Part shown: positions 26,879 to 35,394 of the stretch, piece by piece
Layout of the letters: every line of letters starts with the position of its first letter
How positions within the stretch are numbered: position 1 is the first letter of the stretch
Source: Saccharothrix sp.
GTDB taxonomy: Bacteria > Actinomycetota > Actinomycetes > Mycobacteriales > Pseudonocardiaceae
Direction: 5' to 3'
DNA length: 64,000 nt
NCBI RefSeq assembly: GCF_031180885.1
Contig: NZ_JAPSLK010000012.1
Coordinates: 1 to 64,000 of the forward strand
The notes under the pieces: model-generated
Told to the model about the DNA's origin: nothing
The model's database searches: none
Seen by the model: only the letters and a program-made list of their open reading frames with translations
Program-made: the position numbers and the translations under genes

Positions 26879-27379
26879 GTGAGCGCACTTGACCACCCCG
26901 GTATCCGAAAGGTGGCGGCGGCCCTGGCCGAGGCGGGCCACCACGAGGCCGCCGACGGCATCGTCGTCCTCGCCGACGCCGTCCGCACCGCCGCCGCGGC
27001 GGCCGAGGCCGTGGGGGTGCCGGTCGGGGCCATCGCGAACAGCCTGGTCTTCGCCGCGGTCCGGGACGGTGTCCCGAGCCCGCTGCTGGTCCTGACCTCG
27101 GGCGCGCACCGCGCGGACACCGACCTGCTGGCCGGACTCGCCGGGGCCGACAAGATCGAGCGGGCCAAGCCGGACTTCGTGCGCGAGCACACCGGTCAGG
27201 TGATCGGCGGCGTCTCCCCGCTGGGCCACCCCGCGCCCATCCAGACCTTCGTGGACGTGGACCTGGAGCAGTACGACGCGGTGTGGGCCGCCGCCGGGCA
27301 CCCGCACGCCGTGTTCCCCACCACCTACGCGGGCCTGGTCGAGCTGACCGGCGGCACACCGGCGCGGGTCGCCCGATGA
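26879..27379 (+). CDS. YbaK/ProX-type aminoacyl-tRNA deacylase
   Basis: A 166-residue YbaK-family protein expected to hydrolyse mischarged aminoacyl-tRNA in trans. The family pattern is visible: VGVPVGAIANSLVFAA (about 42-57), LLVLTSGAHRADTDLLA, the KIERAKPDFVREHTGQVIGGVSP stretch around residue 100 and HAVFPTTYAGLVELTGG at the end. The exact specificity (Ala, Pro or Cys) is not clear. GTG at 26879 is the first start that fits; the ribosome-binding site is weak. The stop overlaps the following GNAT start (ATGA). Confidence 0.85.
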   Translation: MSALDHPGIRKVAAALAEAGHHEAADGIVVLADAVRTAAAAAEAVGVPVGAIANSLVFAAVRDGVPSPLLVLTSGAHRADTDLLAGLAGADKIERAKPDFVREHTGQVIGGVSPLGHPAPIQTFVDVDLEQYDAVWAAAGHPHAVFPTTYAGLVELTGGTPARVAR

Positions 27380-27936
27380 CCGCCGCGCCCTCCCAGCGCC
27401 TGGTCGAGGTCTCCGCGCGCGAGCTGAACTCCCGCCTGGGCGAGGCCCTGGCCCTCTACGTCAGCGCGATGAACTACCCGCCGGGCACCGCCGAGCAGCG
27501 CGCCCCGATGTGGCTCGCGCACATGCTGCGCGACGGCTGGCGGTGCGTGGTGGCGCTGGGCGAGCAGGACGAGCTGATCGGCATCGGCTACGGCTACCGC
27601 GGCGCGGTCGGCCAGTGGTGGCACGAGCAGGTCCGGCACGGCCTGACCGCCGTCTCCGGGCCGCGCGCGGTCGAGGAGTGGATGCACGACTACTTCGAGC
27701 TGACCGAGCTGCACGTCCTGCCGCGCGCACAGAGCCGGGGCATCGGCGAGGGCCTGCTGCGCAACCTCTTGAGCGGCGTGACGACCTCGCGCGTGCTGCT
27801 GTCCACCCCGGAAGGCCCCAGCAAGGCGTGGCGGCTGTACCGGCGGCTGGGGTTCGTGGACGTGCTGCGGCACTACCAGTTCACCGGGGACCCGCGGCCG
27901 TTCGCCGTGCTGGGCCGGACGCTGCCTCTCGACTAG
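27376..27936 (+). CDS. GNAT-family N-acetyltransferase
   Basis: A 186-residue acetyltransferase of unknown substrate. The acetyl-CoA pyrophosphate loop is RAQSRGIGEGLLRNLL (about 121-136), preceded by the beta-4 strand LTELHVLP and followed by the late motif KAWRLYRRLGFVDVL typical of GNAT proteins. Its ATG overlaps the stop of the YbaK-like gene, so tRNA deacylation and acetylation may serve one process. The 3' end overlaps by 4 nt the stop of the convergent CHAP-like gene. Confidence 0.85.
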   Translation: MTAAPSQRLVEVSARELNSRLGEALALYVSAMNYPPGTAEQRAPMWLAHMLRDGWRCVVALGEQDELIGIGYGYRGAVGQWWHEQVRHGLTAVSGPRAVEEWMHDYFELTELHVLPRAQSRGIGEGLLRNLLSGVTTSRVLLSTPEGPSKAWRLYRRLGFVDVLRHYQFTGDPRPFAVLGRTLPLD

Positions 27937-28556
27937 AACGGCGAGACGAAGCCGCTCACCTTGAGGCCGGCGCCGTTGGCCAGGTCGCTGATCTTGCGCC
28001 ACTTCGTGTAGACGACGCGGTCGCTGACGTTGCCCTCGACGGTCCGGATGTGCGTGGCGTGCCGGCCGGTGCGGTCGTAGGCGACCTCCACCACGACGCC
28101 GACGTGCGCGAACATCGACGGGTAGTCGCCGTAGACGATCACGTCGCCCATCTCGGCCTCGCCCGACGACAACGGCCGCCACTTGCCGTTCTGCTGGCCC
28201 CACTTCTGCCAGTACGTGGCCCAGTGCCCCTGGTCGACGCCGGGCGCGCCGGGCGCGGGCGACATGGACGGCTTGTCCTTCACACCCGCCTTGGTCCACA
28301 CCCAGTTGACGAAGATGCCGCACCACTCGACCGGCCGCCGGATCGCCGGGTCGATCGCCTGGTACTTCAGCGGGTAGCCGTTGGGGCCGTCCTCGCGCTG
28401 CCCGATCTGGCTGAACGCGAAGTCCACGATGTCCTGCCGGACCCGCCACTCGGCCGGGTCCACGACCTCGTCCTGGGCCAGCGCGGGCGCCGCGCCGAAC
28501 AGCAGCGCGCCCACCGCGGCCAACCCGACCGCGGACCGCGCGACTCGTCTCGACAT
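27933..28556 (-). CDS. Secreted CHAP-like cysteine amidase
   Basis: A 207-residue protein with a Sec signal peptide (basic start RR, hydrophobic 8-23, cleavage after APALA at about residue 27). The mature part resembles the CHAP/NlpC-type amidase fold: catalytic Cys in VEWCGIFVNWVWTKAG (about residue 79), His in FAHVGVVVEV (about 150) and a later HIRTVEGNVS. It probably cuts peptidoglycan cross-links or acts on envelope peptides outside the cell. The ATG at 28556 is supported by GGGGGA. A terminator of the upstream gene separates it from the DUF885 gene. Confidence 0.75.
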   Translation of the reverse strand: MSRRVARSAVGLAAVGALLFGAAPALAQDEVVDPAEWRVRQDIVDFAFSQIGQREDGPNGYPLKYQAIDPAIRRPVEWCGIFVNWVWTKAGVKDKPSMSPAPGAPGVDQGHWATYWQKWGQQNGKWRPLSSGEAEMGDVIVYGDYPSMFAHVGVVVEVAYDRTGRHATHIRTVEGNVSDRVVYTKWRKISDLANGAGLKVSGFVSPF

Positions 28557-28599
28557 GGCGTCCCCCTGGAAGCTCGGTGCCCCAGCATATGCAACAGAA

Positions 28600-28636
28600 G
28601 CCCCGGTGACACCGCCGTAAAGGCAGTCACCGGGGC
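28600..28636 (-). terminator. Hairpin terminator after the DUF885 gene
   Basis: GCCCCGGTGAC (28600-28610) and GTCACCGGGGC (28626-28636) form a perfect 11-bp stem with a 15-nt loop, 20 nt after the DUF885 stop on the minus strand. No strong T-run follows. It insulates the CHAP-like gene downstream. Confidence 0.7.
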
Positions 28637-28656
28637 ACTGTTCACCTCTCAACCGT

Positions 28657-30336
28657 TCACAGTTCGGCCAGGCGCTCCCGCAGCGTGTCCAGGCCCATCG
28701 CGCCCATCTCCAGGGCATCCTTGTGGAACTTCTTCAGGTCGAACGCGTCGCCGTGCCGGCCGCGGGCCTCGTCGCGGGCCGCGAGCCACAGCCGCTCGCC
28801 GAGCTTGTACGACGGGGCCTGGCCCGGCCAGCCCAGGTAGCGGTCGATCTCGTCGCGCACGTGGTGCGGGTCGGTGATGGTGCGGGTCAGCATGAACTCC
28901 AGGCCCAGCTCCGGCGTCCACCGCTCGCCCTCGTGGAAGCCGGTGCCCTTCGGGATCTCCAGCTCCAGGTGCATGCCGATGTCGATGATCACGCGGGCCG
29001 CGCGGAACAGGTGCGCGTCCAGCATGCCCAGCAGGTCGCCGTCGTCCTCCAGGTAGCCCAGCTCGCGCATCAGGCGCTCGGCGTAGAGCGCCCAGCCCTC
29101 GCCGTGGCCGGACACCCAGCACAGCAGCCGCTGGAAGTTGTTCAGCTTCTCCGCCTGGTAGACCGCGGTGGCGACCTGGAGGTGGTGGCCCGGGACGCCC
29201 TCGTGGTAGACGGTCGTGACCTCGCGCCACGTGGAGAACTCGGTCTTGTCCGCGGGCACCGACCACCACATGCGGCCGGGGCGGGAGAAGTCCAGGGTCG
29301 GGCCGGTGTAGTACGCGCCCACGCCACCGCCGGGCGGCGCGATGCGGCACTCCAGCTTCATCAGCTCGTCGGGCAGCTCGAAGTGCACGTCGCGGACGTC
29401 GAGCAGCGCCTTGTCCGACAGCTGCTGCATCCACTGCTGGAGACCGTCCTGGCCGTGCACCAGGTAGCGCGGGTTGGCGTCCAGCGCGGCGGCGGCCTCG
29501 GCGAGCGTGGCGCCCGCCTTGATCCGGTTCGCCACCTGCTTCATCTCGTTCTCGATGCGGGTGAACTCCTCCCAGCCCCACTGGTAGGCCTCGGCGAGGT
29601 CCAGGCGGGCGCCGGTGAAGTAGCGCGACCACAGGCGGTAGGTGTCCTCTCCGACGGCGTCCTTCCGCGGGGCCTTCGGGGCCAGGTCGGTGCGCAGGAA
29701 CTGGGCGAAGTCCGCGTAGGCCTCGGCGGCGGCCTTCGCACCGGCTTCCAGGTCGGTGCGCAGCGACGCGTCCACGTCGGCGTTCGCGATGAGGTTCGCG
29801 AAGTAGGACTTGCCGTTGGTGCGGCCCGCGTACGTGTCGCACTGCTCGGCGACCCGGGTGACCTGGCGCAGCGCCGCGACCTGGCCGCGGTCGGCGGCGT
29901 TGGCCAGGCCCGCGCGCAGGTTCGCGACCGCGTCGGGCATGGCCGCGAGCCGCTTGGCGATGGTGGCCCACTGCTCGGCGTTGTCGGTCGGCATGAGGTC
30001 GAAGACCTCGCGCAGGCTCTGCACGGGACCGGCGATGACGTTGAGTTCGCCCTCCCACAGCCCGGCCTCGTGGATCTCGAGGTCCAGGCCGACGCGCTCC
30101 AGGAACACGGCCTTGGCGTCCGCCTCCGACTTGTCCGCGGGCTCGGCGGCGGTGATCGCCGCGAGCGCGCGCTGGGCGATCTCCTTGCGGGCCGCGTGGC
30201 CGTCCGGCGAGTAGTCGGTCAGCTCGTCGTCGTGGCCGGGGGTGCCGATGAACGTCGCCGCGAGCGGGTCCGCCGCGGCGTAGTCGACCACGAACTGGTT
30301 GCTGATGCCGTGCACGCCGGCCGGAGAGGTTGCCAT
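28657..30336 (-). CDS. DUF885 family putative zinc metallopeptidase
   Basis: A 559-residue protein of the DUF885 family, probable zinc carboxypeptidases/dipeptidases. The zinc motif HEGVPGHH is at about residue 377, within VTTVYHEGVPGHHLQ; a downstream Glu occurs in GHGEGWALYAERLM about 30 residues on, matching an HExxxxH-type metal site with a distant Glu ligand. No signal peptide is seen, so it is probably cytoplasmic. The ATG at 30336 is chosen over an upstream frame start. It diverges from lppM. Confidence 0.88.
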   Translation of the reverse strand: MATSPAGVHGISNQFVVDYAAADPLAATFIGTPGHDDELTDYSPDGHAARKEIAQRALAAITAAEPADKSEADAKAVFLERVGLDLEIHEAGLWEGELNVIAGPVQSLREVFDLMPTDNAEQWATIAKRLAAMPDAVANLRAGLANAADRGQVAALRQVTRVAEQCDTYAGRTNGKSYFANLIANADVDASLRTDLEAGAKAAAEAYADFAQFLRTDLAPKAPRKDAVGEDTYRLWSRYFTGARLDLAEAYQWGWEEFTRIENEMKQVANRIKAGATLAEAAAALDANPRYLVHGQDGLQQWMQQLSDKALLDVRDVHFELPDELMKLECRIAPPGGGVGAYYTGPTLDFSRPGRMWWSVPADKTEFSTWREVTTVYHEGVPGHHLQVATAVYQAEKLNNFQRLLCWVSGHGEGWALYAERLMRELGYLEDDGDLLGMLDAHLFRAARVIIDIGMHLELEIPKGTGFHEGERWTPELGLEFMLTRTITDPHHVRDEIDRYLGWPGQAPSYKLGERLWLAARDEARGRHGDAFDLKKFHKDALEMGAMGLDTLRERLAEL

Positions 30337-30440
30337 GAGCCGCACGTTACCTGCGCGTCGCTTCACCCCGACAGGTAATTAGCCGTCCGAACGACCACAC
30401 TCGAGCGGTCAACTTTTGACCCGGCCGGCAGGATGGCCGC

Positions 30441-31091
30441 GTGTCCAGGGCCACAGCGCTCCTCCTGCCGGTGTTGCTCCTCGCGGTCTTCTCGCTGACG
30501 GGGTGCGTCCGGCTGCACGCCGCGATGGCGCTGTCACAGGACGACCGCGTGTCCGGCGAGATCGTCGCGGCCACCCCGCCGACCCGGGACAACGACCCCG
30601 GCCCGCAGCTCAGGGTGCCCAACGAACTGGCCAGCCGGGTGACCACCAAGCCGTACGCGGCGGACAACTACACCGGCACCCAGCTGTTCTTCAGCGGCTT
30701 GACCTTCGACGAGGTCCGCGGGCTGGCGGCGGCGACCAGCGCGTCGTCGAGCCGGTACCAGCTGAACTTCCGCCGGTCCGGCGACCTGGTGACGATGAAC
30801 GGCTCGGTGGACCTGACCCAGGTGCCGGTGGAGCGGGCCGACATCCAGGTCAAGATCAGCTTCCCGGGTGAGGTCGTCGAGACGAACGGGCGGGAGGAGG
30901 AGTCGTCCACCATCGCTTGGTCGCCCAAGCCGGGTCAGGCTTCGATGTTGCAGGCGACGGTGCGGTACGCGGGGGAGAATTCGCCTTCGTACTTCGGGTG
31001 GACGATGCTGCTGGCCGGGTTGACTGGTGGGGCTACGCTGATCGTGGTCGTGTTGGCGATCGTGGCGCATCGTCGCAGCCAGGTGGCCTGA
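30441..31091 (+). CDS. lppM: LppM-family lipoprotein
   Basis: A 216-residue predicted lipoprotein like M. tuberculosis LppM (Rv2171). The signal peptide ends in a lipobox with Cys22 (SLTGC). The central LppM domain spans about 25-175, and a C-terminal membrane helix (about 185-207) is followed by HRRSQVA, giving two membrane attachments. The mycobacterial protein affects phagosome handling; the role in a soil actinomycete is unknown. It opens the region that is collinear with the mycobacterial lppM-metF-idsA2 block, though a sigma-factor pair is inserted before metF here. Confidence 0.85.
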   Translation: MSRATALLLPVLLLAVFSLTGCVRLHAAMALSQDDRVSGEIVAATPPTRDNDPGPQLRVPNELASRVTTKPYAADNYTGTQLFFSGLTFDEVRGLAAATSASSSRYQLNFRRSGDLVTMNGSVDLTQVPVERADIQVKISFPGEVVETNGREEESSTIAWSPKPGQASMLQATVRYAGENSPSYFGWTMLLAGLTGGATLIVVVLAIVAHRRSQVA

Positions 31092-31165
31092 CTGGCCCGA
31101 CACACGCAACGGCCGCTTTTGCTTCTCGCCGCGCTCCGCGCGGCGGGCTGCTCCCAGCCACGGCG

Positions 31166-31323
31166 GGGCTTCGGTTCCCCCACCGTATGCCTGCCCGAAG
31201 GGCTACCACGGATTCCCCGGGTGCAGCCAAAAAGTTTTGCGAGGAACGAGCAAAAGTTTTTAGCGGCACCCGGGGAATCCGTGGTTGGCTTTGCCGGGCC
31301 ATGCGGTGGGGGAACCGAAGCCC
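31166..31323. repeat. 158-bp imperfect foldback palindrome
   Basis: The two halves (about 31166-31238 and 31251-31323) are near-perfect inverted copies: the outer ends GGGCTTCGGTTCCCCCACCG and CGGTGGGGGAACCGAAGCCC pair exactly, CCACGGATTCCCCGGGTGC pairs with its complement, and AAAAAGTTTTG pairs imperfectly near the centre. It sits in the convergent gap between lppM and the CU044_5270-type gene. The size and mismatch pattern suggest a dispersed MITE/REP-like element or a bidirectional terminator. Confidence 0.85.
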
Positions 31324-31635
31324 TTCCCTCCCCCATCGGCGGCCTCCAGGCCGCTTTTGATCTTGAGAGCGCGTCAGCGCGTTCAAGCTTGAGAGCGCGT
31401 CGGCGCTGTTCAAGAGCGCGAAGCGCGTTCATCCTCCAGCAGCGCGGAGCGCGTTGCGTCTACACGCGCGAAGCGTGGATTTGAGCGGGGAAGCGCAATT
31501 TCAAAGATTAAAAGAGCCTCGCCGGCGGGCGAGCCACCGAGGATGACACAACTACAACTGCGGGGAGTTGAGGTGTGTGCCCCGGCGGCACCTCCCGCCG
31601 GCGCTGCGCGCCGAAAAGCAGGCGCTGCGCGTGGA
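31324..31635. repeat. Gene-free spacer with short AGCGCG repeats
   Basis: Contains two direct copies of CTTGAGAGCGCGTC (about 31361 and 31388) and several AGCGCG-based hairpins up to about 31480, then an unusually A-rich stretch for this window (31496-31515). No credible gene is seen. It continues the foldback element toward the CU044_5270-type gene. Confidence 0.6.
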
Positions 31636-32667
31636 TCAGCGGGTGGTGCCGATGGTGTCGACCACTGTCGTGGTGACCGAGGAGTAACTGGTGACGGTGC
31701 CCTTGGGGATGCCGGCGAACATCGAGTCGGATACCTTGCGTTCGCCGATCACCTCACCGGTGGTCGGGTCGAGAATGATTTCCTGGCGTTCGCCGTCCTC
31801 CGACATGCCCAGGGCCACGCCCTTTCGGCCGTCCAGGTCGGCGGCGTTGTCGGTGACGTCCAGGCCTGGGAGGTGGGTCAGCGCCCGGAGCAGGTTTGCG
31901 CGGATGTGGGCGGGAACCAGGCCCGTGCGCAATGCGTCCGCCACGTAGACCAAGACCTGCTTGCCGCCGCCGCTGTCGGTGCGCAGCCGTTCGTACAACT
32001 GCTCGGGGTCGGCGGGCAGGCCGGCCAGGAACTGCGGTTTCGGGAATTGCCAGGTGCCCTGGTCGGGGAGGCCCTGGGTGAATGCGCCGCCCTTCGCGCG
32101 CTGTTCCGGCCACGGCGACTCTTCCACCACTGCTCCGGCGGCGCGGGCTTCGGCCTCGGTGCCCTTGACCCACTTGCGGTTGCCGGTTTCCCGGCGGCGT
32201 TGCAGCCACTCGCCCGCGACTGGGTCGGCGGGAATCCACGTCTCGATGAGGTTTTCGTTGAGGAAGGAGAAGCTGTTGTTTTCCGCGCCGATCGTCTTCA
32301 TCCACCAGGCGTGGGTGGTCACGTAGCGGTACTGGCCGTTCGCGACCGGTGGGTCGGTGGTGCGGGCGGCGATGTCGGCGGCGGTGGTCAGGGTTTCCCG
32401 GGCCTCGGCGGTGGCGGTGCTGGGCGAGAGCAGGGTTGTTTGCACGACTACGGCGATGGCCAGGATTGCGGCGGCTGCGGCTGCCAGGCGGCGTAGTGGG
32501 CGGGGCTGGGACGGGGCGGTTTTGATCAGCTTCAGGGGGGTTCGGGGTTCCGCCGCGGCCACCACGGTTGCCCGGACGGCGCCGAGGTTGCGGTGGTCGG
32601 GCTGGATCTCGTGGTACAGGCCGTCCAGGGCCCGGTCCAGTTCGTCGTCGGTCCACACTTCACGCAT
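31636..32667 (-). CDS. CU044_5270-family membrane protein, sigma-factor partner
   Basis: A 343-residue protein with a short cytoplasmic N-terminus (about 1-50, MREVWTDDELDRALDGL), one membrane helix (about 54-76) and a large outside domain. It resembles the CU044_5270 family often paired with ECF sigma factors. No zinc-finger anti-sigma motif is present, so whether it inhibits the sigma factor is unproven, but the layout suggests it senses an envelope signal. Its ATG overlaps the stop of the sigma gene by 8 nt. Confidence 0.78.
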   Translation of the reverse strand: MREVWTDDELDRALDGLYHEIQPDHRNLGAVRATVVAAAEPRTPLKLIKTAPSQPRPLRRLAAAAAAILAIAVVVQTTLLSPSTATAEARETLTTAADIAARTTDPPVANGQYRYVTTHAWWMKTIGAENNSFSFLNENLIETWIPADPVAGEWLQRRRETGNRKWVKGTEAEARAAGAVVEESPWPEQRAKGGAFTQGLPDQGTWQFPKPQFLAGLPADPEQLYERLRTDSGGGKQVLVYVADALRTGLVPAHIRANLLRALTHLPGLDVTDNAADLDGRKGVALGMSEDGERQEIILDPTTGEVIGERKVSDSMFAGIPKGTVTSYSSVTTTVVDTIGTTR

Positions 32668-33277
32668 CGCCGTCCTCCGCTCCCCTGCTCGTAACCGCAC
32701 TGTGTGACTGCAACCACCGGCGGACCCGGTGCAGGCGCGAGTGGACCGTGCCCACGGGAATGCCCAGGGCCTGGCCCACCTCGGTCGCGTTGAGCCGACC
32801 CCACGAGGTCAGCAGGAGCACGTCCCGGTCACCTGGCTCGAGTGCGGCGAGGGCGCCGGCCAGCTGACGGATCTGCTGCTGGGCGGTCACCCGCTCTGCC
32901 GTGCGGTCCTCGGGGGACTCCTGGGACCGGTCCGTCCCGACCATGCGGGACCTGGCCTGCCAGCCTCGGACTTCCTGGCGCACGTGCCGCCGGAGCAGGT
33001 TGCTGGCGATGCCGAACAGCCACGGCCGGACACCTGCCCGCGCGGGGTCGTAGGTGTGGCGTTGTTGAAGCGCCACCAGGAAGGTTTCCGAGACCAGGTC
33101 GTCGGCGGACTGGTTGCCGACCCGGCGGGACAGGTACGCGTGCAGCGGCACGGCGTGCTCGTCGAAGAGGAGTCCGAACGTGGCTGCCGGGTCCGGGCCG
33201 GTCAGGTCCGGGCCGGTCGCGGTTGGGCCGTCGTCGGGGGGTGGGCTCGGGGTTGGCCTCGCGGTCATCCTTGTCAC
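32660..33277 (-). CDS. ECF-type RNA polymerase sigma factor
   Basis: A 205-residue sigma-70 family protein. Region 2 (about 38-105) contains DDLVSETFLVALQQRHTYDP and RPWLFGIASNLLRRHVR; region 4 (about 145-195) has LEPGDRDVLLLTSWGRLNATEVGQALGIPVGTVHSRLHRVRR. The N-terminus is Pro/Thr-rich and disordered. GTG (33277) or the ATG nine bases on (33268) may start it; neither has a clear ribosome-binding site. The overlapping membrane gene downstream is the probable regulator. Confidence 0.92.
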   Translation of the reverse strand: MTRMTARPTPSPPPDDGPTATGPDLTGPDPAATFGLLFDEHAVPLHAYLSRRVGNQSADDLVSETFLVALQQRHTYDPARAGVRPWLFGIASNLLRRHVRQEVRGWQARSRMVGTDRSQESPEDRTAERVTAQQQIRQLAGALAALEPGDRDVLLLTSWGRLNATEVGQALGIPVGTVHSRLHRVRRWLQSHSAVTSRGAEDGDA

Positions 33278-33332
33278 GCAACTACTTGCCCGCAGGCCGC
33301 CGCGCCCTTCACGGGGCGCGGCGGGCTGACGG

Positions 33333-34217
33333 TCAGGTGCGTGCGGGGACCAGGCCCAGCCGGGCGACCACCTCGCGGGTCGCCTTCGAGCGGTTGAACG
33401 TGTAGAAGTGCAGCGCCGGCACGCCCTCCGCGAGCAGACGCTCGCCCATCTCGGTCACCAGGTCCACGCCCGCCTTGCGGAACGCCACCGGGTCGTCCGA
33501 CAGGTGCTCCAGGCGGGCCGCCACCGACGCGGGCAGGGGCGCGCCGGACAGCTCCACCGACTTGGCCAGCGTGCGGGGCGTGGTCAGCGGCATCAGGCCG
33601 GGGATGAGCGGGGTGTCGCAGCCCGCGGCGGCCAGGCGGTCGCGCAGGCGCAGGAAGTCGTCCGGGTCCAGGAAGAGCTGCGCGATCGCGAAGTCAGCGC
33701 CCGCCCGCAGCTTCTGGACCAGGTACTTGGTGTCGGTGTCCAGGTCGGCCGACCTCGGGTGGCCGTACGGGAAGGCCGAGACGCCCACGCAGAAGTCACC
33801 CAGTTCGCGGCACAGCCGGACCAGTTCCTCCGCGTAGGTCAGGCCCTCCGGGTGCCGGACCCACTCGCCGTTGGGGTCGCCCTTGGGGTCGCCGCGCACG
33901 GCCAGGATGTTGCGCACGCCGACCGCCGCGTACCAGCCGATGACGTTGCGCAGCTCGGCCACGGAGTGGTCCACGGCGGTGAGGTGCGCCATGGTCACCA
34001 GGGTCGTCTCCTGGACCACGCGGCCGGTGGTGCGGATCGTCCGGTCCCGGGTCGAGCCGCCCGCGCCGTAGGTGATGGACACGAACGCGGGGTCCAGCGC
34101 CTCCAGTTCGCGGATCGCCTTCCACAGCACGCGCTCGTCATCGTTGTCCCGGGGCGGGAAGAACTCCACGGAGAACACGGGGCGGTCCGTGGTGATGCGT
34201 TCGACGACCGACGTCAT
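33333..34217 (-). CDS. metF: Methylenetetrahydrofolate reductase
   Basis: Reduces 5,10-methylene-THF to 5-methyl-THF for methionine synthesis. The 294-residue TIM-barrel protein has the opening VFSVEFFPPR with the catalytic-type Glu, SITYGAGGSTRDRTI, the folate/flavin loop LAVRGDPKGDP (about 118-128) and GLMPLTTPRTLAK. It is the counterpart of Rv2172c, placed between LppM and the prenyl synthase as in mycobacteria, and diverges from idsA with about 105 nt between. Confidence 0.94.
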   Translation of the reverse strand: MTSVVERITTDRPVFSVEFFPPRDNDDERVLWKAIRELEALDPAFVSITYGAGGSTRDRTIRTTGRVVQETTLVTMAHLTAVDHSVAELRNVIGWYAAVGVRNILAVRGDPKGDPNGEWVRHPEGLTYAEELVRLCRELGDFCVGVSAFPYGHPRSADLDTDTKYLVQKLRAGADFAIAQLFLDPDDFLRLRDRLAAAGCDTPLIPGLMPLTTPRTLAKSVELSGAPLPASVAARLEHLSDDPVAFRKAGVDLVTEMGERLLAEGVPALHFYTFNRSKATREVVARLGLVPART

Positions 34218-34322
34218 GCCCCTCAGCCTAGAGGTAGGTCCGAGCAGTGGGAGAACCCTTTCACTGAGTGGAACGAGCCCCCCGGTGGGAGCCGCTCCGA
34301 CGCGAGAGGTGACGATAGACGG

Positions 34323-35393
34323 GTGCCGCCCCACCCGTTGGACCTGGAACTGCCCAAGCACGTCGACGCAGCCCTCGCAGGCTACTTGGCCGACCGCAGG
34401 ACCAAGGGTGCGCGCACCGAGGAGAACTTCGCGGGCGTGGTCGACGCGCTGGCGGACTTCGTGCTCGGCGGGGGCAAGCGGGTCCGGCCGACGTTCGCGT
34501 GGTGGGGCTGGCGGGCCGCGGGCGGCGACCCGGACGGTCCGGCCGCCGCGGCCGTGCTCACCGCGGTCAGCTCACTGGAGCTGATCCAGGCTTGCGCGCT
34601 GATCCACGACGACCTGATGGACGCCTCCGAGACCCGGCGCGGGATGCCGACCGTGCACGTCCGGTTCGCCCAGCAGCACCGCGAGCAGGGCTGGCTGGGT
34701 GCGCCGGAGCGGTTCGGGCTCGCGGCCTCGGTGTTGATCGGCGACATCGCGCTGGCGTGGGCGGACGACATGCTCTTCGCCGCCGGCCTGCCCACCGACG
34801 CCCTCCAGCGGCTGAGCATCCCGTGGCGGGACATGCGCACCGAGATGCTCGCCGGGCAGTACCTGGACGTGCTCACCCAGGCCCGCGGCGACGCCTCCCC
34901 GGACGCGGCGCTGCGCATCGACCGCCTCAAGACCGCCGCGTACACCGTCGAACGCCCGCTGCACATGGGCGCGGCGATCGGTGGCGGCAGCGCCGACCTG
35001 GTGGACGGCCTGCGGTCGTTCGGCACCGACATCGGCGTGGCCTTCCAGCTCCGCGACGACCTGCTGGGCGTGTTCGGCGACCCGGCCGTGACCGGCAAGC
35101 CCGCCGGGGACGACCTGCGCGAGGGCAAGCGGACGCTGCTGGTGGCGCTGGGCATGGAGTTCGGCGCGGACGTGCTGCACGACGCCCTGGGCAAGCCCGA
35201 CCTGGACGTGGCCACCGTGGACGTGGTGCGCGCCAAGCTGGTCGAGGTGGGCGCGGTGGACGCCGTGGAGGAGCGGATCGCCGAGCTGACCGAGTCCGCC
35301 CTGACCGCCCTGGACCGCGCCCCGATCGAGGAGCCGGCCGCCCGCGAGCGGCTCGCGCAGCTCGCCGTCAGCGCGACGAAGCGGACCTCGTGA
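34323..35393 (+). CDS. idsA: Polyprenyl (geranylgeranyl) diphosphate synthase
   Basis: Trans-prenyltransferase that condenses IPP onto allylic diphosphates; likely supplies GGPP for the carotenoid genes that follow. The 356-residue protein has the first Asp-rich motif in LIHDDLMDASETRRG (about residue 97), GKRVRPTF before it, and the second motif QLRDDLLGVFGDP (about 240). The GTG at 34323 begins VPPHPLDLELPKHV. It is in the position of idsA2 (Rv2173), and crtI starts 1 nt after its stop. Chain length cannot be read with certainty. Confidence 0.93.
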   Translation: MPPHPLDLELPKHVDAALAGYLADRRTKGARTEENFAGVVDALADFVLGGGKRVRPTFAWWGWRAAGGDPDGPAAAAVLTAVSSLELIQACALIHDDLMDASETRRGMPTVHVRFAQQHREQGWLGAPERFGLAASVLIGDIALAWADDMLFAAGLPTDALQRLSIPWRDMRTEMLAGQYLDVLTQARGDASPDAALRIDRLKTAAYTVERPLHMGAAIGGGSADLVDGLRSFGTDIGVAFQLRDDLLGVFGDPAVTGKPAGDDLREGKRTLLVALGMEFGADVLHDALGKPDLDVATVDVVRAKLVEVGAVDAVEERIAELTESALTALDRAPIEEPAARERLAQLAVSATKRTS

Positions 35394-35394
35394 C

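Noticed and set aside
31119-31484. Plus-strand frame across the foldback element
   Set aside because: It runs through both arms of the palindrome and AGCGCG repeats, has no ribosome-binding site and no protein-like pattern.
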